A DNA stretch of 64,000 bases, taken from positions 1 to 64,000 of the forward strand of contig NZ_VMNK01000002.1 in NCBI RefSeq assembly GCF_007625155.1, written 5' to 3'. The notes beneath the pieces are model-generated. The model was not told the DNA's origin. It worked only from the letters and a program-made list of their open reading frames with translations, and searched no databases. The position numbers were made by a program, and so were the translations under genes. Origin of the DNA: Denitromonas halophila (GTDB taxonomy: Bacteria > Pseudomonadota > Gammaproteobacteria > Burkholderiales > Rhodocyclaceae). Shown here piece after piece: positions 8,351 to 18,986 of this stretch. Position 1 is the first letter of the stretch; each line of letters begins with the position of its first letter.

Positions 8351-9424
8351 CGCCGTCATGAACAAACCACGGGTGTGGAACAGCGGCGCGTCGTGGTGGT
8401 CGCCGCCGAGTACCGGTTCGGCGTGGTAGCGCTCGATGCGCTCGACTTCTTCGCGCGAGCCGAAGACGAAGCCGATGCGCTGGTGCGTCGATTCGGGCGC
8501 CACTTCGAGCACCGGGCGCACGCCGGTGGAGGCGCGGCCGCCGGCTTGTTCGATGAGCCAGCCGATGGGGTTGGCCTCGTAGAGCAGTCGCAGCCGGCCG
8601 GGTTTGGCTGGGTCTTTGCGGTCGCGCGGGTAGAGGAAGACGCCGCCGCGGGTGAGGATGCGGTGGGCCTCGGCCACCAGCGAGGCGACCCAGCGCATGT
8701 TGAAGTCCTTGCCGCGCGGGCCGCTCTTGCCGGCCAGGCATTCGGCCACGTAGCGCGCCACCGGCGCCTCCCAGAAGCGCGAGTTGGAGGCGTTGATGGC
8801 GAACTCCTGCGTGGCCGGTGGAATGCGGATGTCGTCACGGGTGAGGAAGAACTCGCCCAGGACGGGGTCGAAGGTGAAGGCCGCCACGCCGCGCCCGACG
8901 GTGAGCACCAGCAGCGTCGAGGGGCCGTAGATGGCATAGCCCGCGGCCACCTGGCGCGTGCCCGGCTGGAGGAAGTCGGCCTCGGTGGCGGCCTCGCCGG
9001 GGCGCGGGCTGCGCAGGATGGAGAAGATGGAGCCGACCGAGACATTCACGTCGATGTTGGACGAGCCGTCGAGCGGGTCGAACAGCAGCAGGTATTTGCC
9101 GCGCTTGTGGCCCTCGGGAATCGGGATGGGCGCTTCGTTCTCTTCCGACAGCATGCCGGCCAGGGCGCCGCCCCAGTGGGTGGCGCGGCGGAAGATGTCG
9201 TCGGCCAGCACGTCGAGCGTCTGCTGGGTTTCGCCCTGCACGTTGGTGGCTTCGAGGGCGCCGAGCACGCCGCCCAGCGCGCCGTGCGCGACCGCCCGCG
9301 AGATGGCCTTGCAGGCCTGGGCGACCTGCAGGATCAGGGCGTTGAACTCGCCGGTGGCGCCGGGATGGCTGCGCCGCTGGGAGATCAGGTACTCGGTGAG
9401 CGTGGTGCGTTCCAGGCTGAACAT
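8348..9424 (-). CDS. cbbF: Class 1 fructose-1,6-bisphosphatase
   Basis: The phosphatase hydrolyses fructose-1,6-bisphosphate, and often also sedoheptulose-1,7-bisphosphate, to drive Calvin-cycle regeneration. In the 358-aa protein the metal-binding DPLDGSSN lies at 116-123 and acidic ligands SEEN at 93-96; the C-terminal half carries NPIGWLIEQAGG, a family signature. ATG 9424 is preceded by GAGGAGACACGC. It lies between cbbX and cbbP. Neither cbbY nor cbbE, which separate cbbX and cbbF in C. necator, is present. The stop codon lies in a CTACG end of a family B palindrome cluster. Confidence 0.96.
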   Translation of the reverse strand: MFSLERTTLTEYLISQRRSHPGATGEFNALILQVAQACKAISRAVAHGALGGVLGALEATNVQGETQQTLDVLADDIFRRATHWGGALAGMLSEENEAPIPIPEGHKRGKYLLLFDPLDGSSNIDVNVSVGSIFSILRSPRPGEAATEADFLQPGTRQVAAGYAIYGPSTLLVLTVGRGVAAFTFDPVLGEFFLTRDDIRIPPATQEFAINASNSRFWEAPVARYVAECLAGKSGPRGKDFNMRWVASLVAEAHRILTRGGVFLYPRDRKDPAKPGRLRLLYEANPIGWLIEQAGGRASTGVRPVLEVAPESTHQRIGFVFGSREEVERIERYHAEPVLGGDHHDAPLFHTRGLFMTA

Positions 9425-9468
9425 GCGTGTCTCCTCGCATTTTTTTGGTGTGCGTCGGGCCGGGTGTT

Positions 9469-9486
9469 GGCGGGTTTCAACCGGCC
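9469..9486. repeat. Degenerate GGCGGGTTTCAACCGGCC palindrome (family D)
   Basis: A single degenerate family D copy occupies the short cbbX-cbbF junction and ends two bases before the cbbX stop. Confidence 0.55.
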
Positions 9487-9487
9487 A

Positions 9488-10462
9488 TCAGTAGTCGCTG
9501 CGCTCCGGGATACGGTCGGGGTCGTAGGCGTCGATCTCCGCGTCCGGCGGCGCCTGGCCGACCAGGGTCGGTGGCGTCGGGTGGAAGTGGCGGCTGGCGC
9601 GCACGTCGGCGGCGGTGAGGATCTGCAAGTCGTCGGCGGCGACCGGCGTCGCGCCGTCGAACAGGCGCAGCGCCTGGCGCAGGCGCATGCGGTCGAGCGC
9701 GTTGCGCACGCTGCGGGCGTTGGCGAAGTGCGGCTTGGCGCGGCGGTGGTGCAGGTAGTCGTCGAAGGCGGCGCGGCCGGCGGCGTCGAAGCGGTAGTTC
9801 CAGTCGGCCAGCATGCGCTCGGCGATCTGGGCCAGCTCGGCGTTGCTGTAGTCGGGAAACTCGACATGGTGGGCGATGCGCGACTTCATGCCGGGGTTGG
9901 ACTCGAAAAAGCGGTCCATGCGATCGGCGTAGCCGGCGAGGATCACCACCAGGTCGTCGCGCTGGTTTTCCATCACCTGCAGCAGGATCTCGATGGCCTC
10001 CTGGCCGTAGTCCTTTTCGTTTTCGGGGCGGAACAGGTAGTAGGCCTCGTCGATGAACAGCACGCCGCCCATGGCGCGCTTGAGCACGTCCTTGGTCTTG
10101 GGTGCGGTGTGGCCGATGAACTGGCCGACCAGATCATCGCGCGTGACCGCCACCACATGGCCTTTGCGCACATAGCCGAGGCGCTGGAGGATCTCGGCCA
10201 TGCGCAGCGCCAGCGTGGTCTTGCCGGTGCCGGGGTTGCCGGTGAAGCACATGTGCAGCGAGGGCGGGGTGCTGGCCAGGCCGAGGCGCTCGCGCACGCG
10301 GTCGACCAGCAGCAGGGCGGCGATCTCGCGCACCCGGCGCTTGACCGGCGCCAGACCGACCAGCTCGGCGTCGAGGCGGTCGAGCACGTCGGCCACGCCG
10401 GCCTCGCAGTATTCGGCGGCCAGGTCGATGGTGTCGGTCGGGGCGGCGAGGGGCTGGGTCAT
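9488..10462 (-). CDS. cbbX: CbbX, red-type RuBisCO activase (AAA+)
   Basis: CbbX is a hexameric AAA+ ATPase that pulls on the C-terminal tail of red-type RuBisCO large subunits and removes inhibitory sugar phosphates. The 324-aa protein has Walker A GNPGTGKT (75-82), Walker [11 protein letters not shown] with D138/E139, and [13 protein letters not shown] before the arginine-finger region. The pore-loop motif reads [11 protein letters not shown] (114-124). Characterised CbbX from Rhodobacter has tyrosine where this protein has F115. The C-terminus extends about 30 residues past the small AAA subdomain. ATG 10462 has GGAGACCGAC upstream. Its place directly after cbbS supports the form IC assignment of cbbLS. 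Confidence 0.95.
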   Translation of the reverse strand: MTQPLAAPTDTIDLAAEYCEAGVADVLDRLDAELVGLAPVKRRVREIAALLLVDRVRERLGLASTPPSLHMCFTGNPGTGKTTLALRMAEILQRLGYVRKGHVVAVTRDDLVGQFIGHTAPKTKDVLKRAMGGVLFIDEAYYLFRPENEKDYGQEAIEILLQVMENQRDDLVVILAGYADRMDRFFESNPGMKSRIAHHVEFPDYSNAELAQIAERMLADWNYRFDAAGRAAFDDYLHHRRAKPHFANARSVRNALDRMRLRQALRLFDGATPVAADDLQILTAADVRASRHFHPTPPTLVGQAPPDAEIDAYDPDRIPERSDY

Positions 10463-10493
10463 GTCGGTCTCCGGTGCGTGTGCTTGGGGCGGC

Positions 10494-10584
10494 GCAGCTT
10501 GGCTTGGGCGCGGCGAAACCCAAACTACGGCGTTGCCGGCTCAGTCGGTGGTTGTTGGGCTTCGCTTTGCTCAACCCAACCTAC
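10494..10584. repeat. Family A element between cbbS and cbbX
   Basis: The right arm GTTGGGCTTCGCTTTGCTCA... (10554-10584) ends CAACCCAACCTAC and matches the 2684-2714 arm with a few changes; the left arm (10494-10523) is more diverged. In coding sense the element begins at the cbbS TAG stop (10583-10581). Confidence 0.75.
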
Positions 10585-11006
10585 GTGGCGTAGCGCTCGC
10601 CCTCGGGCCGGTGGCCGACGGCGTAGCTCTCCAGCGTGTAGTGCAGCGTGCGGCCAGGGCCTTCGCGCCGCACCAGGCGGAAGCCGGGCTCGACCGCCGG
10701 GCGGCCGACGATGAAGGACAGGCGCACCGTCTCCCAGCCCGCGCTCGGGTCGAAGGCGTTGATGCGGATGTAGTGCCCGGGCCGCGCCTCGCGGCATTCG
10801 CGCAGCGCCTGCATGGCGCCGGCGGCGTCGGCGAGGTCGAACATCGGGTGGCCCCACATCGACCAATAGGTGTTGCGCGGGTGCGGGTCGTCGGTGAATT
10901 CGATGGCCACCGCCCAGTCGTTGCGAAGGCAGTACTCGATCTGCGCGGCGATCTGCGTGTCGGTGAGGTCGGGCAGGAAGGAAAAGGCGCCTTGGGTGAT
11001 TCGCAT
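10581..11006 (-). CDS. cbbS: RuBisCO small subunit, red type (form IC)
   Basis: The small subunit caps the L8S8 enzyme. The 141-aa protein starts [16 protein letters not shown] and has the core [29 protein letters not shown]. It also carries the C-terminal extension (about 110-141, including [17 protein letters not shown]) that forms the beta-hairpin barrel of red-type enzymes. The start at 11006 is preceded by GGAGACTCACC. It follows cbbL by about 125 bases, which are filled by a palindromic element. The stop codon is supplied by a family A element. Confidence 0.95.
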   Translation of the reverse strand: MRITQGAFSFLPDLTDTQIAAQIEYCLRNDWAVAIEFTDDPHPRNTYWSMWGHPMFDLADAAGAMQALRECREARPGHYIRINAFDPSAGWETVRLSFIVGRPAVEPGFRLVRREGPGRTLHYTLESYAVGHRPEGERYAT

Positions 11007-11037
11007 GGTGAGTCTCCAAAGTTCGTGTTCTCGGCGT

Positions 11038-11126
11038 CGCCCGGATGCAGCGAAGCGGAATCCGGGGTCGGCGTGGCAATCGGGCACATCGCACCCGGAT
11101 TCCAGCCTTCGGCCTGCATCCGGGTG
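11038..11126. repeat. CCCGGATGCAGCGAAGC element between cbbL and cbbS (family B)
   Basis: The left arm (from 11038, CCCGGATGCAGCGAAGCGGA) pairs imperfectly with the right arm ending GCCTGCATCCGGG (11094-11126). A hairpin here could adjust the ratio of cbbL to cbbS message. Confidence 0.7.
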
Positions 11127-11130
11127 ACGG

Positions 11131-13621
<2,491 letters not shown>

Positions 13622-13654
13622 GGGGCCGCGCGGCAGAGCGCCGGCGGCCGGGTG

Positions 13655-14143
13655 TCAGCGGCGGCGGTGGCTGATGAGGGCGACGAGGCCGAGGCCGGCC
13701 AGCAGCATGGCGTACTGGCCCGGCTCGGGCACGGCGGCGACCGGCATGCTGAGGTTCAGCATATACGCGCCACCCACACGCGCCGTGCTCGACACCGCGC
13801 CGCTCACTTCGAGGAAATACGCGCCCTGCGCCAGGGCGATGCTGCCGTCGATGGTCCGGCCACTGCCGAAAGCCTGACTGAGCAGATCGCCGCCGGTCAG
13901 CGAGCCGGACTGGTCGGCGTCGAGCCACAGGCTCATCGACAGCGACTGCAGGTCGAAATGCGCCGTGGTGGCCACCGACGGGATGACAACTTCGGCATGG
14001 GCCGACAACACGCTGCCGTCGGCCTTGGCATGGCCGCCCAGCACCTGGGCAGTCCAGTTGCCCGAGGCGGCGGTCGAGAAGCTCAGCGCCTGGTCGATGT
14101 TGACGGCCGACGCGCCGGTGGCGGCTCGTATGCCTTCATGCAT
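13655..14143 (-). pseudogene. 5'-truncated PEP-CTERM surface protein gene
   Basis: The C-terminus VPEPGQYAMLLAGLGLVALI followed by HRRR is a full PEP-CTERM sorting tag: a PEP motif, a membrane helix and a basic tail, recognised by exosortase. The upstream 135 residues look like a beta-rich pre-peptidase-like domain (LWLDADQSGSL, GAYFLEVSGAV). The frame runs into the gdhA end without a signal peptide or a ribosome site; the first ATG (14143, MHEGIRAAT) is not a credible secretion start. The protein therefore seems to have lost its N-terminus. Lack of a signal peptide means it could not reach exosortase. An intact PEP-CTERM gene lies at 25556-26341. Confidence 0.6.
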
Positions 14144-14186
14144 CCGCCGCACAAGGCCGATCTGTCGGCGCTGAGCGCCGCGGCCC

Positions 14187-15497
14187 TCAGGGGGCCGAGA
14201 AGTCGCGGCAGGTGCCGCGCTGGGCCTGGGCGGCGGCAATGCGGCCGACGCCATGGCGGTAGGCCGCGCAACGCAGCGTGACGCCGTCCTGCAGTGCCAG
14301 ATCCATGACGGCGGTGGCCTCGCGCGTGAGGCGATCGGCCAGGCGCTGGTTGACCGTGTGCTCGTCCCAGTGGTCGCCGCTGCGGTTCTGGATCCATTCG
14401 TAGTAGCTCACGATCACGCCGCCGGCGTTGGCCAGCACGTCGGGCAGGATCGGGATGCCGGCTTTTTCCAGGATCGCTTCGGCCTCGCAGGTGACCGGCC
14501 CGTTTGCGATTTCGAGGATCAGGTCGGCGCGTACGTCGGCTGCGTTGTCGGTGTCGATCTGGTCTTCCAGGGCCGCCAGCACCAGCACGTCGACATCGAG
14601 CGTGAGCAGATCGGCGTTGCTGATCGCCTCCACGCCGTCGGCCTCGCAGCTGGCCGAGCTCTCGCAGTACACCAGCCCCTTGCGTTCGCGGCTCTCGTGC
14701 TTGTGCCGCCAGATCGGTTCGGGGTCGAGGCCCTCGGGGCGGTGGATGGCCCCCTGCGAGTCGGACACGGCGACGATCCGGTAGCCAGCCTCATGCGCCA
14801 GGCGGGCGAAGTGATAGCCCGCGTTGCCGAAGCCCTGGACCGCCACGGTGAGGTCGGATGGATTCCGGCCCTCGCGCTCGACCCACTGGTTGAGCACCTG
14901 AAGCGCGCCGCGACCGGTGGCCTCGATGCGCCCGGGCGAGCCGCCCAACTCGAGCGGCTTGCCGGTGATGACAGCCGGCGCATGCCGGCGCTGGATGGTT
15001 TCATACTCGTCGGCCATCCAGCCCATGAGGGTGGGGTTGGTATTGACGTCCGGGGCGAGGATGTCGCGGTCGGGGCCGACCACATCGGCCACCGCGCGCA
15101 TGTAGCTGCGGGCGAGGCGTTCCAGTTCGCCGCGCGAGAGGCCCTTCGGGTCGACGCGCACGCCGCCTTTGCCGCCGCCGAAGGGCAGGTCGGCGACGGC
15201 ACATTTGATGGCCATCCAGAAGCTCAGGGTGGCCACCTCGTCCTGGCACACGGCCGGGTGAAAGCGCACTCCGCCCTTGGCCGGGCCGCGCAGGGTGCCG
15301 AACTGCACCCGCCAGCCGGTGAACACCTGCAGCCGGCCGTCGTCCATGCGCAGCGGCACCGCCACCTGCAGCGCCAGCCGGGGCTGGGACAGGCGGGCGC
15401 GCACGTCGTCGGCGACGTCCAGATGGGAGAAAGCCTCGTCGAGGCGCGACAGGGCGCCGGTCAGTTGAGGCCCTTGTTCCAGCGCAAGTTCTGTCAT
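14187..15497 (-). CDS. gdhA: Glutamate dehydrogenase (Glu/Leu/Phe/Val family)
   Basis: It interconverts glutamate with 2-oxoglutarate and ammonia. The 436-aa hexameric-type protein has K74 in PAKGGVRFHP, K98 in MAIKCA and K110 in PFGGGKGG, the substrate and catalytic lysines of the family, and a C-terminal Rossmann domain with VQGFGNAGYHFA. ANAGGVIVSYYEW near the C-terminus is a family signature. The start at 15497 is preceded by GAGGAATATTCC. NAD or NADP preference cannot be read with confidence. Its 3' end abuts the broken PEP-CTERM gene. Confidence 0.93.
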   Translation of the reverse strand: MTELALEQGPQLTGALSRLDEAFSHLDVADDVRARLSQPRLALQVAVPLRMDDGRLQVFTGWRVQFGTLRGPAKGGVRFHPAVCQDEVATLSFWMAIKCAVADLPFGGGKGGVRVDPKGLSRGELERLARSYMRAVADVVGPDRDILAPDVNTNPTLMGWMADEYETIQRRHAPAVITGKPLELGGSPGRIEATGRGALQVLNQWVEREGRNPSDLTVAVQGFGNAGYHFARLAHEAGYRIVAVSDSQGAIHRPEGLDPEPIWRHKHESRERKGLVYCESSASCEADGVEAISNADLLTLDVDVLVLAALEDQIDTDNAADVRADLILEIANGPVTCEAEAILEKAGIPILPDVLANAGGVIVSYYEWIQNRSGDHWDEHTVNQRLADRLTREATAVMDLALQDGVTLRCAAYRHGVGRIAAAQAQRGTCRDFSAP

Positions 15498-15552
15498 GGA
15501 ATATTCCTCACATGCGTCCTCGGGCAATGCCGCCCCGGGGACGGTTCACGCC

Positions 15553-16044
15553 TCAAGGCTTTTTCTTGTCACCGGCCGCGACATCCTTCTCGGTGTTCTT
15601 CCAGGCGTCCTGCAGTGCCTGGTAGGCGCCGGTAAAGCCGTCCTTGACTTCCTCCCAGGCTTCGACCGACCCGTCGCGCATGCTGCCGAACCAGGTGGCC
15701 ACTTCGCGGCGCTGTTCACGCAGGGCCTTCAGGCTGGCGCGCGCCTTGTCGCGGGCGGCCTGGTCCATCTTGTCCCAACGCTGGTCGACCTGGGCTTCGA
15801 GGGCCTCGATGCGGCGGTCGAGCGTGTCCAGCGCGGCCTGGCTCTTCTTGAGCGCTTCGTTGCGCTGCTTGACGGTATAGGCCTTGAGCGCCTTCATCAG
15901 GTCTTCGGACTCCTGGCTGATGTGCTCCACCGAGGCCTTGTCGTCCGCGGGCGGGTTGGCGGCCAGGGCGGGCTGGCCGACGCCCAGTGCGATGGCCAGC
16001 AAGACCGGCGGCAGTGGGATGAAGAAGCGTTTGGCGAGCTTCAT
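15553..16044 (-). CDS. Exported helical protein, putative stress-response family
   Basis: A 163-aa protein with a signal peptide (about 1-28, ending QPALA) and a fully helical, charged mature part (about 40-130) that should form a coiled coil. The C-terminal SVEAWEEVKDGFTGAYQALQ has the W-E-E/D-V/L-K-x-G pattern also found in the cytoplasmic protein encoded at 16174-16461, so the two look like exported and internal versions of one family (similar to the Sll1863 stress-response group). ATG 16044 has a strong AGGAGGT. The exact role is unknown; a periplasmic stress function is inferred. Confidence 0.7.
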   Translation of the reverse strand: MKLAKRFFIPLPPVLLAIALGVGQPALAANPPADDKASVEHISQESEDLMKALKAYTVKQRNEALKKSQAALDTLDRRIEALEAQVDQRWDKMDQAARDKARASLKALREQRREVATWFGSMRDGSVEAWEEVKDGFTGAYQALQDAWKNTEKDVAAGDKKKP

Positions 16045-16173
16045 GGGGACCTCCTGTGCGTGTTGGTTGTTGGTGTTTTCGGTCCACCGGGCTCGGCCAC
16101 GCGCAGGGCGTGGCGACGCGTCAAAGGGGCGACGCGGATCGCCTCGGTGGGCACGCGGTGGTTGGAAGCGCGA

Positions 16174-16461
16174 TTACTTGAATCGCGAGGTGGCCGACTT
16201 GACCGCCACGGCCATCGAATCCCAAGCGTTTTCGATACCGGCTTTCAGATCCTCCCAAGCATCGTCACCGGCCGCTTCAAGCTCGGACAGCTTGGCGGCG
16301 GCGCCGTCGCGCATCGATTGGAGCTTGGCGATTTCTTCGTTGTACTGCAGCTGGGCGTCCGCCTCGGTGCGCTCGGCCTTGGCCTTGAGCTTGTTGATCT
16401 CGGCGTTCCACTCGTCCAGATGGGCCCTGAGTTTCTTTTCGTAAGCCGCTTTCATGCTCAT
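16174..16461 (-). CDS. Small coiled-coil protein, Sll1863-like stress family
   Basis: This 95-aa cytoplasmic protein is nearly all helix: heptad-like residues 5-55 (KKLRAHLDEWNAEINKLKAK) are followed by a second helix with AWEDLKAGIENAWDSM and the basic end SATSRFK. It has no signal peptide. GGAGG lies seven bases before ATG 16461; a second in-frame ATG is at 16455. Many proteobacteria carry such proteins with stress functions, but the biochemical role is not established. It is downstream of nhaA on the same strand with a 237-base gap in which I see no clear site. Confidence 0.75.
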   Translation of the reverse strand: MSMKAAYEKKLRAHLDEWNAEINKLKAKAERTEADAQLQYNEEIAKLQSMRDGAAAKLSELEAAGDDAWEDLKAGIENAWDSMAVAVKSATSRFK

Positions 16462-16698
16462 GCTGATCCTCCGTAATTTCGTGATTGAAATGATCTGTGA
16501 CGGGCATGTCAGACGTTCGACGACATGACCTCGGCGGGCTGCCGGATAATGCTCGTCAAATGACATAGACATGCCGTCCGCCACGGGTCACGTGTCAGGG
16601 TCGACTGCATCGGTCCGGGAGGGTTCCGCCTGTTTTTTGCGTCGAGGTGTAAGCGCCGGAAGTGGTCTGTGGGTGTTGCGGCAGGCTGGGCGCGGAGC

Positions 16699-18054
16699 TC
16701 AGGCCGTATCGGCGTCGGCATCGGACCGGTCGAAGCGCAAGGCGCAATAGCCGGCAATGGCGGCGATCGTCGAGGCGGCCATGATCGACAGCTTGGCCAC
16801 TGCCAGCGCCGGTGAGGCGGGGTCGAAGGCCAGGTTGGCGATGAAGGTGGACATGGTGAAACCGATGCCGGCCAGCGCGCCGATGCCGAACAGGCGCCGC
16901 CAGCTCAGCGCCTCGGGGCGTGTCGCCCAGCCGCAGCGCTCGGCGATGAAGATGCCGGTGAGCAGGCCCGCGGGCTTGCCGACGATCAGGGCCACCACCA
17001 CGCCGAGGCCGACCGGATCGGTGAGGATCTGCGCCAGACCGTCGCTGTCGACCGGCAGCCCGGCGTTCATGAACACGAACAGCGGCAGCACGATCAGCGC
17101 CACCGGCAGTTCCAGCCCGTCCTCCCAGCGGCGCAGCGGGGTGGTGGCCACCTGCGCCAGCGACTCGAGCTTGGCGATCTTGCGGTGCGTCTTGCCTTCG
17201 CCGAGCACCGCTTCGGGCGGCGCGTCGTCGGGCATGTCATCGACCGCGCCGTGCACCTTGCGCTTGAGCGATTCGGGCGCGATGCGCGGCCGGGCAGGCA
17301 CGGTGATGGCCACCACCACCCCGGCGATGCTGGCGTGCACGCCCGAGCGTACGATGGCGATCCACAGCATGACGCCGGCCAGCGCATAGATGACCGGATG
17401 GCGCAGGCCGGCGCGGTTGAATGTCATCAGCACCGAAAACAGCAGGGCAGAGGCGGCCAGGGCCGGCAGCGAGACCTGCTCGGTATACACCACGGCGATG
17501 ACGATGATGGCGCCGATGTCGTCGATGATCGCCACCCCGACCAGGAAGGCCACCGCCGTGCGCGGCACGCGTGCGCCGAGGGCGGCCAGCACGGCGATGG
17601 CCAGCGCCGTGTCGGTGGCCATCGGGATGCCCCAGCCTTGCACCTGGTCGCCGCCCATGCCAAGGTGAATCAGCACATACAGGCTGGCCGGCACCACCAT
17701 GCCGCCCAGCGCCGCGGCAAGGAGCAGGCGCACGCGCTGCCGGTCCTTCAACTCGCCGGCGAGCAATTCGCGCTTGACCTCCAGGCCGAGCAGCACGAAA
17801 AAAAGGGCGATCAAGCCGTCATTGACCAGGTGCAGCGCAGACCACGACACCTCCTGCGATCCGAATACCATGCCAATGCGGAAATGGCGGATCGCCTCGT
17901 AGTGATCGGCCAGCGGCGAATTGGCCAGCGCCAGGGCGGCGAACAGCGCCAGCAGCAGGAAGCCGCTGGTCGTGGTCTGCGCCTTGATGAAGCTGGCGAA
18001 GGGCTCGCGCAGCCTGTCGATGGTGCGTTCGAGTGCCGGTTTGTCGATCGTCAT
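16699..18054 (-). CDS. nhaA: Na+/H+ antiporter NhaA
   Basis: NhaA exchanges external protons for internal sodium to control pH and salt. The 451-aa membrane protein has the ion-binding pair D178-D179 in VAIIDDIGAI and D148 in MATDTALA of the broken helix, matching E. coli D163/D164 and D133. A charged cytoplasmic insertion of about 50 residues (around 280-330, with DDMPDDAPPEAVLGEG) lengthens it relative to the 388-aa E. coli protein. ATG 18054 was preferred over the frame start at 18159 because GGGAGG precedes it and the longer N-terminus has no membrane character. Confidence 0.94.
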   Translation of the reverse strand: MTIDKPALERTIDRLREPFASFIKAQTTTSGFLLLALFAALALANSPLADHYEAIRHFRIGMVFGSQEVSWSALHLVNDGLIALFFVLLGLEVKRELLAGELKDRQRVRLLLAAALGGMVVPASLYVLIHLGMGGDQVQGWGIPMATDTALAIAVLAALGARVPRTAVAFLVGVAIIDDIGAIIVIAVVYTEQVSLPALAASALLFSVLMTFNRAGLRHPVIYALAGVMLWIAIVRSGVHASIAGVVVAITVPARPRIAPESLKRKVHGAVDDMPDDAPPEAVLGEGKTHRKIAKLESLAQVATTPLRRWEDGLELPVALIVLPLFVFMNAGLPVDSDGLAQILTDPVGLGVVVALIVGKPAGLLTGIFIAERCGWATRPEALSWRRLFGIGALAGIGFTMSTFIANLAFDPASPALAVAKLSIMAASTIAAIAGYCALRFDRSDADADTA

Positions 18055-18158
18055 GAACCTCCCGGAGGTGTCTGTACGGTCTGCGGCCGGGGCGTCCGCG
18101 GACGCTGAGGCCGGGCCACGGATGCGGCCAAGATACGTGATGTGGTCGTCTGTCGGCA

Positions 18159-18389
18159 ATGACGCCCGCCCCGTTCTTTACCGTCAACACCGGCTTTGTC
18201 CTCAAGCTGGTGTTTCTCGCCGCTTTGGCGTTCCTCGGTGTGCTGTGGTGGCGCGGCAGATCATCACCATCGCGAGGGTGGGGATGCGCCGGTGGCCGAG
18301 TAGATCCTGCGCGGGGTGACGGTCGCCGCGGCGCTGTGGCTGATCGGCGGGCTGGCACCGGCACTGGTGGCCGGCAGACGTGCGTCTAA
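18159..18389 (+). pseudogene. Possible frameshifted small membrane protein
   Basis: From ATG 18159 the frame gives MTPAPFFTVNTGFVLKLVFL and a clear membrane helix ending FLGVLWWRGR. It then becomes low-complexity. Near 18256 a one-base shift opens ADHHHHREGGDAPVAE and a stop at 18301-18303, directly followed by codons for ILRGVTVAAALWLIGGLAPAL, a second membrane helix ending near 18388. Two helices split across frames suggest decay, or two overlapping tiny genes. The start has no strong ribosome site. Confidence 0.3.
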
Positions 18390-18466
18390 TGCGTGCCGCC
18401 GTCGGGACGCCGATCCAGGCTGAGAAAGAGAATGCCGTTGGCGTCGTCGAGTTCGTGGTTGAGCAT
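18386..18466 (-). pseudogene. 26-codon fragment with strong ribosome site
   Basis: GAGGAGGACAAGCCG precedes an ATG at 18466 that encodes MLNHELDDANGILFLSLD and stops after 26 codons. The first 15 residues resemble the N-terminus of SpoIIAA-like STAS/SEC14 proteins, so this may be a truncated remnant. The resemblance is from memory and weak. Confidence 0.25.
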
Positions 18467-18697
18467 CGGCTTGTCCTCCTCGCGGGGTGACCGCCTGTCG
18501 GGCGGCCGTCTGTCCGGTGTGACCGGTGCGCCGGCCAAGGGTTCGGTCGGCGTGGTGGCATCTGGCGATGCAAGCATGCTGGAACCGGTGCGGGCATGAC
18601 GGGTCGGAAATTCAAGTGCCTGTGCAGCGTGCCCGGCGGTTGGCCGGCGCGCCGGGCACGGCAGATGTCGGGCCGATGGCTCGACGGAGGAGACCCG

Positions 18698-18967
18698 ATG
18701 ACCGCTTGCAACGCGCCGTTTCGTGCCGCCGCCCCGAGGCCCGGCGAGCCGCCCTTGTCGCCCGAACCCGAACGCCCGCCGCATGGCCCCGGCCCGCTGC
18801 CGCCCGCGCCCCCGCCGGCGCCCCCGCAGCCGGGACCACCGCCCGTGCCGCCCGGTGAGCCCCAGCCCGTCCCGCCGGTCCCCGAGCCACCGGTGCCCGA
18901 ACCGATCAAGCGTCGACCGGCCCCGGCTTCGGAACGGGGCGCCGGCCTGGCGGCCCACCCGGCGTGA
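18698..18967 (+). CDS. Proline-rich small protein, unknown function
   Basis: An 89-aa protein with a good ribosome site (GGAGGAGACCCG before ATG 18698). Residues 15-75 are dominated by proline (PPAPPPAPPQPGPPPVPPGE, then PVPPVPEPPVPEP), ending in the basic KRRPAPASERG. There is no signal peptide or membrane helix. Such composition gives an extended polyproline chain. Translation through so many prolines would normally need EF-P. It lies 19 bases upstream of the PGPGW membrane protein gene on the same strand. G+C bias alone could create such a frame, but the ribosome site argues for expression. Confidence 0.45.
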   Translation: MTACNAPFRAAAPRPGEPPLSPEPERPPHGPGPLPPAPPPAPPQPGPPPVPPGEPQPVPPVPEPPVPEPIKRRPAPASERGAGLAAHPA

Positions 18968-18986
18968 GCCGAGGCCGGCCATCGGC

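Larger units (their letters stand above)
18055..18697. other. Region of small ORFs and remnants between nhaA and the proline-rich gene
   Basis: This 643-base stretch has no full-length gene. It contains a probable broken membrane ORF (18159-18389) and a short frame with a strong ribosome site (18386-18466), described separately. I see no RNA gene or clear terminator. Confidence 0.5.

Noticed and set aside
7214-10714. An open frame of 1166 codons on the plus strand opposite cbbP, cbbF, cbbX and cbbS
   Set aside because: Its composition (A, G, V, H, Q, E with no domains) is what the antisense of G+C-rich coding DNA gives. The minus-strand genes are certain.
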